NCBI GenBank assembly: GCA_013151585.1
Contig: JAADHY010000145.1
Span: forward strand, 1-5,791
DNA from: Planctomycetota bacterium
GTDB lineage: Bacteria; Planctomycetota; Planctomycetia; Planctomycetales; Planctomycetaceae
Reading direction: 5' to 3'
Length of the DNA stretch: 5,791 nt
Both the position numbers and the translations under genes were made by a program. Shown here in pieces: positions 1 to 5,114 of this stretch; the first letter of the stretch is position 1; every line of letters begins with the position of its first letter. The notes beneath the pieces are model-generated. The model was not told the DNA's origin. It made no database searches and saw only the letters and a list, made by a program, of their open reading frames with translations.

Positions 1-1
1 C

Positions 2-490
2 TTCTTGCGGCTTTGGTGCAATATGCTGGATGGGATGGTGGCCTTGGAGTCGGGAAAGGCCAGCTTACGCGGCGAGGTGCTGAATGAAGTGCCCGATCGC
101 TTCTCGGATGTTATCATCTTCGTCGGCGTCGCTCACAGCGGGTTGTGTCATCCCTTGGGAGGCTATTGGGCGGCGATTTTCGCTTTGATCGTCGCTTACG
201 TCGGCGTACTGGCTCAGGCTCTTGGAGTTGGCCGCGACTTCAGCGGTTTGATGTCCAAGCCGTGGCGCATGGTGGCTTTGGCCGTCGGGGCGTGGATCAC
301 TCTGGGGCTGCTGTGGAGCAGAGGCGGTCCGATTCGTTTCGCCGGCTTGACTGTACTCGACTGGACACACGCCGTGATCGTGCTCGGATGCGTGCAAACC
401 ATCGTTGTTCGACTGGCCCATACGCTGCGGGCGCTGCAGGAGCAGGAACCGTCCGACCCTCGGACGCAGTTGCCCGGTGGGGAGGAGTAA
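2..490 (+). CDS. CDP-alcohol phosphatidyltransferase family protein, C-terminal part (5' end outside window)
   Basis: Membrane enzyme family that transfers a phosphatidyl (or similar phospho-alcohol) group from a CDP-alcohol to an acceptor alcohol, releasing CMP. The frame is open to the left edge, so about 162 C-terminal residues are visible and the true start lies upstream. The family signature D-G-x2-A-R-x8-G-x3-D-x3-D aligns from base 29 with exact spacing, but Arg is Leu, the third Asp is Asn, and the residue three before the DG is Asn rather than Asp. The second Asp, both Gly and the last Asp are kept. I recall similar Asn substitutions in YnjF-like members, so this may be a subfamily trait. 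Three hydrophobic segments follow (around bases 164-230, 257-313 and 356-406), then a short polar tail. The stop is 3 nt before cdsA, so it is probably co-transcribed with cdsA and plsC, which supply its CDP-lipid. Family confidence is good; the acceptor cannot be named. Confidence 0.8.
   Translation, partial: FLRLWCNMLDGMVALESGKASLRGEVLNEVPDRFSDVIIFVGVAHSGLCHPLGGYWAAIFALIVAYVGVLAQALGVGRDFSGLMSKPWRMVALAVGAWITLGLLWSRGGPIRFAGLTVLDWTHAVIVLGCVQTIVVRLAHTLRALQEQEPSDPRTQLPGGEE
481..487 (+). promoter_or_regulatory. Shine-Dalgarno sequence of cdsA
   Basis: GGAGGAG lies inside the last codons of the upstream gene and ends 6 nt before the GTG at 494. It supports that GTG as the cdsA start and fits translational coupling of the two genes. 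Confidence 0.75.
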
Positions 491-493
491 GTT

Positions 494-1441
494 GTGTCCC
501 CCAGTGCCGCCCTGGAAAGCCCCGTCTTCCGCATTTACGTCGCACTGGCCGTCGGCGTACTGGGGGTCGGAGCGGCCACGATCGGGGTCGCGCGATACCT
601 GTTCCGAAAAAAAGTCGACCACGCCTGGAAAGCCTACCGCGGATGGCTCGTCATTATTCCGCTTGTGTTCGCTGTGCTGTTTCTGGGACGCTCGGCCACG
701 ATCGCCTTTTTCACGCTCGTGGCGATCTTCGCCTTCAAAGAATTCGCGCGGGCCACGGGACTCTATGACGACTGGGTGGTGACTGGTGCGGTCTACCTCG
801 GCATTTTGGCGGTCAATGGGGCGTCATTGGTTCCTGATCCACGTACCGGTGAGCCTGGCTGGTACGGACTGTTCATGGTTCTGCCGGCCTACGTCGTTGC
901 GGCGATCCTGCTGATTCCCATTGTTCGGAACCGTGCGCAGGGCCAGCTTCAAACGGTAGCCCTAGCCATTTCCGGCTTTTTGTACATTGGTTGGATGTTC
1001 GGCCATTTGGGGTTCCTGGCCAACTCGAAGTATGCTTATGGATACCTGATGTACCTGGTTTTCGCCGTGGAACTGAACGATGTGGCTGCCTACACCTGCG
1101 GGAGAATCTTCGGGCGCCATCCGCTCCGGAGCAACATCAGCCCGAAAAAGACTTGGGAAGGTTCGGTGGGAGCCTTGGCCGTCTCATGCATCGTGCCCTG
1201 GCTGCTTTGGTTTTCTTTCCCTCACTTCGGACCGCTGGAGCTGACGCTGTCCGGGCTGATCGTCGGAGTGGGTGGCCAGTTGGGAGACCTCTCTATGAGC
1301 GTGATCAAACGGGACCTTGGGATTAAGGACATGGGCGCTTTGATCCCCGGACACGGCGGGCTCCTGGATCGAATCGACAGCCTGATCTACGTGGTGCCGC
1401 TGTTCTTTCACATGGTCCGCTGGTTTCACGGGTTGTATTGA
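494..1441 (+). CDS. cdsA: Phosphatidate cytidylyltransferase (CDP-diglyceride synthase)
   Basis: Integral membrane enzyme that condenses CTP with phosphatidic acid to give CDP-diacylglycerol and pyrophosphate, the branch point for bacterial phospholipids. The 315-residue protein is mostly hydrophobic helices. The C-terminal family signature is complete at residues 269-295: S269, K272, R273, K278, D279, H287, G288, G289, D292, R293 and D295 are all in place. Further conserved blocks are N195-D196-V197-A198-A199-Y200 and SPKKTWEG at 216-223. Its length is slightly above the roughly 270-310 common in the family because of a polar N-terminal stretch (about residues 36-50) between the first two membrane segments. 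The GTG start is chosen because a strong GGAGGAG sits 6 nt upstream. It is the middle gene of a tight operon, 3 nt after the phosphatidyltransferase and 3 nt before plsC, matching consecutive reactions of one pathway. Nothing in the sequence suggests lost function. Confidence 0.96.
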   Translation: MSPSAALESPVFRIYVALAVGVLGVGAATIGVARYLFRKKVDHAWKAYRGWLVIIPLVFAVLFLGRSATIAFFTLVAIFAFKEFARATGLYDDWVVTGAVYLGILAVNGASLVPDPRTGEPGWYGLFMVLPAYVVAAILLIPIVRNRAQGQLQTVALAISGFLYIGWMFGHLGFLANSKYAYGYLMYLVFAVELNDVAAYTCGRIFGRHPLRSNISPKKTWEGSVGALAVSCIVPWLLWFSFPHFGPLELTLSGLIVGVGGQLGDLSMSVIKRDLGIKDMGALIPGHGGLLDRIDSLIYVVPLFFHMVRWFHGLY

Positions 1442-1444
1442 CGC

Positions 1445-2206
1445 ATGGAGCCTTGGCAGTACGACACAGCCGACGATCTGGACCAGACGCCCATCGAGCG
1501 GCTACGAAAATTTCCGCGGCGTCCCGAAATGTTCGTCTTCGGACTTCGTTTGGGCGCGGCAGCTCTGATTCGCCTTTGGCTGCGGCTTTATCATCGGCTG
1601 ACGGTGGTCGGGGCTGAGAATCTGCCGCCATCCGGTTCGTTTGTCATCGCGGCGAACCACGCCAGCCACCTCGATGCGCTGTCCATCGTCTCAGCTCTCC
1701 CGATCGGAAAGGTCCACCGTGTCTTTCCCGCAGCGGCGAAGGACTATTTCTTCGTCAGTCTGCCGCGACTGGCTTTGGCCGCGATTGTCATAAACGCCTT
1801 GCCGTTCGACCGCCGTCGGTCGATTCGCCGCAGTCTCACTTTGTGCCACGACCTGCTGGCCCAGAGCGATAACGTGCTCGTCCTGTTTCCCGAGGGCACG
1901 CGCAGCGCGGCCGGCGAAATCGGGCCGTTCAAACCGGGAATCGGGCTGCTTCTGGCCGGCACTCCCCATCCGGCGGTGCCTTGCTATCTGGCCGGAACGC
2001 ATGACGCGTGGCCCAAAGGGGCCTGGCTGCCTCGTCCCAAGAAAGTGCGCGTTACGTTTGGCCGCCCACTCGTCTTCTCCGACCGGGAACGCGGCAAACA
2101 GGCGGCCGTTCAAATTGCCGACCAGTTGAGGCAGGCCATCCTCGCGTTGGCGGAATCGCGCCGTGAGGCCGACAACAAGGGGAAACGCAGCGGTCCGCTC
2201 CAGTGA
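1445..2206 (+). CDS. plsC: 1-acyl-sn-glycerol-3-phosphate acyltransferase (PlsC-type LPLAT)
   Basis: Acyltransferase of the PlsC/LPLAT fold that esterifies lysophosphatidic acid with a fatty acyl group to give phosphatidic acid, the substrate of CdsA encoded just upstream. In the 253-residue protein the catalytic H-x4-D motif is N71-H72-A-S-H-L-D77. The family's second block appears as P120-F-D-R123, and the phosphate-binding block as F148-P-E-G-T-R-S154. A third block with a conserved proline lies around residues 173-184. Residues 29-52 are hydrophobic but rich in Arg, more like an interfacial helix than a clean membrane span. The basic polar C-terminus (about 238-253) looks disordered. The ATG lies 3 nt after the cdsA stop with no clear Shine-Dalgarno sequence, so translation is probably coupled to cdsA. 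The exact lyso-acceptor could differ, since LPLAT paralogues use several, but operon context favours phosphatidic acid synthesis. Confidence 0.92.
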   Translation: MEPWQYDTADDLDQTPIERLRKFPRRPEMFVFGLRLGAAALIRLWLRLYHRLTVVGAENLPPSGSFVIAANHASHLDALSIVSALPIGKVHRVFPAAAKDYFFVSLPRLALAAIVINALPFDRRRSIRRSLTLCHDLLAQSDNVLVLFPEGTRSAAGEIGPFKPGIGLLLAGTPHPAVPCYLAGTHDAWPKGAWLPRPKKVRVTFGRPLVFSDRERGKQAAVQIADQLRQAILALAESRREADNKGKRSGPLQ

Positions 2207-2207
2207 C

Positions 2208-2236
2208 GGGCCGGCGTTCGAAAATCAAACCGGCCC
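2208..2236. terminator. Hairpin between convergent genes, possible bidirectional terminator
   Basis: GGGCCGG (2208-2214) and CCGGCCC (2230-2236) form a perfect 7-bp stem with a 15-nt loop, starting 2 nt after the plsC stop. Only TATT follows on the plus strand, so it is not a textbook U-tract terminator. Its position between converging transcription units is the main argument for this role. Confidence 0.4.
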
Positions 2237-2246
2237 TATTCCGCAG

Positions 2247-2260
2247 TCCGACAAGTCGGA
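2247..2260. repeat. Short perfect inverted repeat at the 3' end of the permease gene
   Basis: TCCGAC-AA-GTCGGA is a perfect 6-bp inverted repeat (in RNA, five pairs with a CAAG loop) beginning 5 nt beyond the permease stop on the minus strand. With the hairpin at 2208-2236 it makes a tandem pair in a 59-nt convergent spacer. It probably contributes to termination or 3'-end stability; no U-tract follows on either strand. Confidence 0.35.
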
Positions 2261-2265
2261 GACAA

Positions 2266-3060
2266 TCACGATCGCAACTGGAGCAGCAGCCGCACCGCCA
2301 CCAGCAAGACCACCACGCCGAAGCCTCGCTTCAGCCGTCGTTTGTCCGTCGAGATCGAAATGTGGCTGCCGAGGAGACCGCCCGCTAACGCGGCCAGGGC
2401 GAGCGTCAAACCAGTCCGCCACTGGACCGCTCCGTGAAGAGCGTGGCCGATCAATCCCGAGCCGGCCGTCACCGCCACCATCACCGTCGATGTCGCCACA
2501 GCAATGTCCATCGGCACGCCACACAGCAACACCATGATCGGCAGCTTGATGATCCCGCCGGTGATGCCGATCATGCCTGAGAGCAAGCCGATCAGCGCGG
2601 TGGCCGTCAGCACCAACGGCAAGTGGACGGTGTACTGCACATCGCGAAACTGCCGATGCCACCGCAAGCGCGTGCGGATCGCGGCCACTCGACCCGCCAG
2701 ATCCAGACGCTGGGTGAGCATCAGAATGCCCGCAACGGTCAGCACGCCAGCCAGCAGCGCTTGCAGCAGCCGTTCGGGCACCCACGCGCTGAAATAACCG
2801 CCTACGAACGCCATCACGTCGGTGGGTGGGTCGATCACCAACGCCAGCTTCCAATCGACTTTCTGATTGCGCCAATAGGTTGACAGGGCAGCGGCCGAGG
2901 TGGCAACGATCAGGATCAAACTGATGGCCGGCGCCTGCTTGATGGTGAACCCCGCGAAGAGCAGAATAGGGACGTATAGGATGCCGCCGCCCAATCCGAG
3001 CATCGAAAAGACGGTGGAGATCACGAAAAAGACCAGGGCGAGAATCAGAAGCTGTCCCAC
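2266..3060 (-). CDS. TauE/SafE (DUF81) family membrane permease
   Basis: Polytopic inner-membrane protein of the TauE/SafE family, whose characterised members are linked to export or uptake of sulfite, sulfoacetate and related organosulfur anions. The 264-residue protein shows the family's internal duplication. The first half has G22-L-G-G-G26 followed by V30-P31 and A53-T54-S55. The second half repeats the pattern with G165-I-T-G-G169, L173-P174 and A189-T190-S191. Hydrophobic segments fit seven or eight helices, with a basic cytoplasmic loop at about residues 117-140 separating the halves. I chose the GTG at 3060 because GGAG lies 6 nt upstream and the first helix begins immediately. The frame is open further upstream to 3291, but that extension is Arg-rich and unlike the family. 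It is divergent from a homocysteine methyltransferase-like gene, which is compatible with sulfur metabolism, but the transported substrate cannot be read from the sequence. Confidence 0.88.
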   Translation of the reverse strand: MGQLLILALVFFVISTVFSMLGLGGGILYVPILLFAGFTIKQAPAISLILIVATSAAALSTYWRNQKVDWKLALVIDPPTDVMAFVGGYFSAWVPERLLQALLAGVLTVAGILMLTQRLDLAGRVAAIRTRLRWHRQFRDVQYTVHLPLVLTATALIGLLSGMIGITGGIIKLPIMVLLCGVPMDIAVATSTVMVAVTAGSGLIGHALHGAVQWRTGLTLALAALAGGLLGSHISISTDKRRLKRGFGVVVLLVAVRLLLQLRS

Positions 3061-3066
3061 GAGTCG

Positions 3067-3070
3067 CTCC
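3067..3070 (-). promoter_or_regulatory. Shine-Dalgarno sequence that decides the permease start
   Basis: Read on the minus strand this is GGAG, 6 nt before the GTG at 3060. It favours this start over the long in-frame upstream extension. Confidence 0.55.
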
Positions 3071-3108
3071 GCGTCTCTTGTTGACGGATGTCGGTGCAGA
3101 AGGACCCC

Positions 3109-3130
3109 TCGATATCGAAGCTTCGGGCCC
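3109..3130. repeat. Cluster of overlapping perfect palindromes
   Basis: Three perfect palindromes are packed into 22 bp: TCGATATCGA (3109-3118), CGAAGCTTCG (3116-3125) and GGGCCC (3125-3130). They lie 49-70 bp upstream of the permease start, inside its probable untranslated leader. They could be a protein-binding site or RNA structure; there is no direct evidence of function. Confidence 0.35.
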
Positions 3131-3145
3131 CTGGCCGGACATCGC

Positions 3146-3174
3146 AGGTTAATGCCCTTCGGATGGGGCCTCAA
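3146..3174 (-). promoter_or_regulatory. Candidate sigma-70-like promoter for the permease
   Basis: On the minus strand TTGAGG (3174-3169) is followed after 17 nt by TAACCT (3151-3146), about 85 nt ahead of the GTG. The -35 matches TTGACA at four of six bases and the -10 only at three, though the important A2 and T6 are present. This is a weak prediction. Confidence 0.22.
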
Positions 3175-3217
3175 GGCAATGACAAACCGCACCGCCCGTT
3201 CGGAACGCAAGGCCGCA

Positions 3218-3234
3218 AAGCGCAATTTGCGTTT
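3218..3234. repeat. A+T-centred dyad in the divergent spacer
   Basis: CGCAA (3221-3225) and TTGCG (3227-3231) flank a single central T, and the symmetry continues outwards as AA/TT past one G/T mismatch. It sits near the middle of the divergent region, where an operator shared by the two genes would be expected. Chance occurrence is possible at this length. Confidence 0.3.
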
Positions 3235-3334
3235 CTCAAGAGATATCCGATGGAAAACCGACGAAATGACTCGAACACAAAGACAACGCAATCCGCAGCC
3301 TGAAGTTCCTCAGTGGCGCAGCGGTGGGGAAGAG

Positions 3335-3366
3335 GGTCCACGGTGAGGCGGCGTTGTCACCGGGCC
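3335..3366 (+). other. Bulged stem-loop in the methyltransferase leader
   Basis: CGGTGA (3341-3346) pairs with TCACCG (3357-3362) across a 10-nt loop. The stem extends by CC/GG and GG/CC past two single-base bulges (A3340 and T3337) to about ten base pairs. It lies 45-76 nt upstream of the methyltransferase ATG and, if transcribed, would be a stable leader structure. It does not match a riboswitch class I recognise. Confidence 0.35.
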
Positions 3367-3382
3367 ACCTAAGACGGCCACG

Positions 3383-3400
3383 TTCGCTCCGCGAAGCGGA
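3383..3400 (+). promoter_or_regulatory. Mutually exclusive hairpins abutting the methyltransferase ribosome site
   Basis: Two perfect 5-bp hairpins share bases: TTCGC-TCC-GCGAA (3383-3395) and TCCGC-GAA-GCGGA (3388-3400). The second ends at the base immediately before AAGGA, so the choice of stem could change ribosome access. This is a structural observation only; no ligand or regulator is implied by the sequence. Confidence 0.3.
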
Positions 3401-3405
3401 AAGGA
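3401..3405 (+). promoter_or_regulatory. Shine-Dalgarno sequence of the methyltransferase gene
   Basis: AAGGA lies 5 nt before the ATG at 3411. It supports this start over an in-frame GTG at 3324, which would add 29 Arg-rich residues not expected in the family. Confidence 0.55.
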
Positions 3406-3410
3406 TCGAA

Positions 3411-4287
3411 ATGGCGACCAGTCTTGCCCAGCGTTTGATGCGACCGGAACCGGTCCTTCTGGACGGAGCGACCGGCACGGAGCTGGATCGGCGAGGAGTA
3501 GACATTTCGCTGCCCCTGTGGTCGGCTCGCGCGCTGCTAGACGCCCCCGAAGTGCTTCGGCAGATTCATGCCGATTACGTCGAAGCGGGCGCGGAAATCA
3601 TCACTGCCAACACGTTTCGCACGCACGCTCGCAGCCTGGGTCGAGCCGGACTGGCGGATCGAGCAGCAGAGCTCACGGCCCGTGCGGTTCAGATCGCTCG
3701 CGAAGCGGCAGCGGGATTCGCCTTTGTCGTCGGTTCGCAGGCGCCGCTGGAAGACTGCTATTCTCCCCATCTTGTTCCGGACGACGAGGTCCTAGCTCGC
3801 GAGCACGCTGCGATGGCCGCGCATCTGGCCGCGGCCGGCGTTGACGGCATTCTGGTGGAAACGCAGAACACGACCCGCGAGGCGGTCGCGGCCGTCCGCT
3901 GCGGAGACGAGCCTGCCGACACTGGTCAGCTTCGTCTGCGGACGCAACGGACGATTGCTTTCGGGCGAGACGGTGACGGACGCGGTTCGTGCGGTGCTGC
4001 CTCTCCGGCCGCTCGCGGTCCTAATCAACTGCGGACCTGCTCCGGAATTGCTTGATCCGCTACGCGAGCTGCGTCGAGCCGCCGCCGATCGACCCCTCGG
4101 CGCATATGCGAACGTGGGTGTCTACGATCCCGAGCACGGCTGGACCGAAACGGACGCGGTCCGACCGGAGCGATACGCCGAGTATGCCGCTCAATGGCTG
4201 CAAGTTGGGGTGAAACTGATCGGCGGCTGCTGCGGGACGACTCCAGAACATATCCGCTGCTTACGGCGGCTACTCGCTAGCCGTTGA
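3411..4287 (+). pseudogene. Homocysteine S-methyltransferase family gene, split by a frameshift
   Basis: The family (Pfam S-methyl_trans, as in MmuM and BHMT) moves a methyl group, for example from S-methylmethionine or betaine, to homocysteine, using a zinc-activated thiol in a TIM barrel. From the ATG at 3411 the first frame gives the family N-terminus: DGATGTEL at residues 18-25, DYVEAGAEIITANTFRT at 55-71, and VDGILVETQ at 144-152. Near 3894-3900 homology leaves this frame, which continues as unrelated sequence to a stop at 4055. It resumes one base over at 3898 and runs to 4287 with VSFVCGR, the INCG cysteine (base 4030) and GGCCGTTP (cysteines at 4228 and 4231). All three zinc-ligand cysteines are therefore downstream of the break. 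One extra base or a 2-nt loss explains it; restored, the protein is about 291-292 residues, close to the usual 300. It may be a pseudogene, a sequencing or assembly error, or, less likely, programmed frameshifting. Confidence 0.85.
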
Positions 4288-4304
4288 ATCCTCGGCTCTT
4301 TTTT
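4279..4304 (+). terminator. Probable intrinsic terminator of the methyltransferase gene
   Basis: AGCCG (4279-4283) pairs with CGGCT (4293-4297) across a 9-nt loop and is followed, after one C, by six T (4299-4304). The stem overlaps the last codons of the gene and the T-run reaches the stop codon of the convergent trmH-like gene. The 5-bp stem is short, so strength is uncertain. The 5' arm can also pair with CGGCTA at 4267-4272, giving an alternative hairpin. Confidence 0.45.
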
Positions 4305-4996
4305 CAGCGTCGCTGCTGCTCGAAAAACTGTCGCTCCAGCGCTTCTCGCCGCTTGCCCAACGATCGCCGAACCCAGTCCAATTTGATCGTGAGCTTTTCC
4401 TCGTCCGAGAGCGGCCAAGGCACGTCGCTATTGCGGAGTTTCCACGTGAGGTGATGCAGGCAGACGGCAACGGCCACCGATATGTTCAGGCTCTCCGTGA
4501 AGCCGTACAGGGGAATACACAGAATCTCATCCGCCTCCCGGCGAGCGACCTCCGAGATCCCTTCCAGCTCTGTGCCGAAGACCAACGCGGTTTTCTGACG
4601 GAAGTCATACTGCTCCAGCGTGCAATCCGCGGCATGGGGCGACGTGGCGACGATGCGGTAACCGCGGTCTCGCAATACCTGGTAGCATTCCCGCGTGTTG
4701 TGCTCGCGCTGGTTGTACTTCGTCACCGTCAGCCACTGCATCGCCCCCAACACGATGTCGCGATTCGGCGAGAAGGTGTAGCGATTCTCAATGATGTGCA
4801 CATCCTGCACGCCGAAACAATCACAGCTCCGCAAACAAGCACTCGCGTTGTGGCTTTGGTAGATGTCCTCCAAGACTACGGTCACGTGCCGGGTGCGATG
4901 CTGTACGCGATCTTCGAACAAGTGTCGCCGTCGCTCCGTGACGAACTGCGCCAGGTATTCAAACAGTCGCTCACGTTCTGAATGAAGATCAGGCAT
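4304..4996 (-). CDS. trmH: TrmH/SpoU-family RNA 2'-O-ribose methyltransferase
   Basis: SPOUT-class enzyme that transfers a methyl group from S-adenosylmethionine to a ribose 2'-OH; the closest remembered architecture is tRNA (Gm18) methyltransferase TrmH. The 230-residue protein has all three SpoU motifs. Motif 1 is N50-A-S-A-C-L-R56, with R56 matching the catalytic arginine. Motif 2 is F140-G-T-E-L-E-G-I-S148. Motif 3 is I161-P-L-Y-G-F-T-E-S-L-N-I-S173, which forms the trefoil-knot cofactor pocket. A basic N-terminal helix region (residues 6-36) and a charged C-terminal helical tail (about 197-230) flank the core and probably bind RNA. I chose the ATG at 4996; an ATG at 5005 three codons earlier is equally possible, as neither has a good ribosome site. 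The frame stays open to 5254, but that extension is not family-like. It converges on the methyltransferase gene with 16 nt between stops. Specificity for tRNA G18 rather than another RNA is inferred. Confidence 0.88.
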   Translation of the reverse strand: MPDLHSERERLFEYLAQFVTERRRHLFEDRVQHRTRHVTVVLEDIYQSHNASACLRSCDCFGVQDVHIIENRYTFSPNRDIVLGAMQWLTVTKYNQREHNTRECYQVLRDRGYRIVATSPHAADCTLEQYDFRQKTALVFGTELEGISEVARREADEILCIPLYGFTESLNISVAVAVCLHHLTWKLRNSDVPWPLSDEEKLTIKLDWVRRSLGKRREALERQFFEQQRR

Positions 4997-5114
4997 GGTG
5001 CGCATTATCTCGGCCGACCGACATACAAATCGGGGCATGTTCGCCCTCAAACATACGGACAGCCAGCCGCGCGAGGATACAAGATTGAACAACGGGAATC
5101 CAGCGGGTGGACCT

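Larger units (their letters stand above)
3061..3410. other. 350-bp divergent intergenic region without a convincing gene
   Basis: This spacer separates the start of the minus-strand permease from the start of the plus-strand methyltransferase, so it should hold both promoters. Short open frames cross it, but their translations are Arg/Lys/Pro-rich, have no helix or motif pattern and lack suitable ribosome sites. It contains overlapping palindromes at 3109-3130, a near-perfect dyad at 3218-3234, a bulged stem at 3335-3366 and two alternative stems at 3383-3400. I saw no tRNA and no riboswitch core that I recognise. Confidence 0.6.

Noticed and set aside
65..622. Minus-strand 185-codon open frame opposite the phosphatidyltransferase and cdsA start
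   Set aside because: Plus-strand frames here carry the CDP-alcohol signature and the cdsA start with a strong ribosome site; the antisense frame is featureless.
2225..3142. Second minus-strand open frame of 305 codons over the permease
   Set aside because: It overlaps the TauE/SafE frame and reads as Arg/Gly/Ser-rich sequence without membrane helices, so it is a shadow of high-G+C coding sequence.
3061..3291. N-terminal extension of the permease frame up to 3291
   Set aside because: The extension is Arg-rich and not family-like, whereas the GTG at 3060 has GGAG 6 nt upstream and leads directly into the first helix.
3088..3303. Small plus-strand open frame of 71 codons in the divergent spacer
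   Set aside because: It has no convincing ribosome site, hydrophobic pattern or recognisable motif and crosses several palindromes.
3320..3410. Possible SAH or SAM riboswitch ahead of the methyltransferase
   Set aside because: The GC-rich stems invite it, but I could not find the conserved core bases of the SAH class or a recognisable SAM class.
4451..4981. Plus-strand 176-codon open frame opposite the RNA methyltransferase
   Set aside because: It is antisense to a minus-strand protein with all three SpoU motifs and itself shows no motif or ribosome site.
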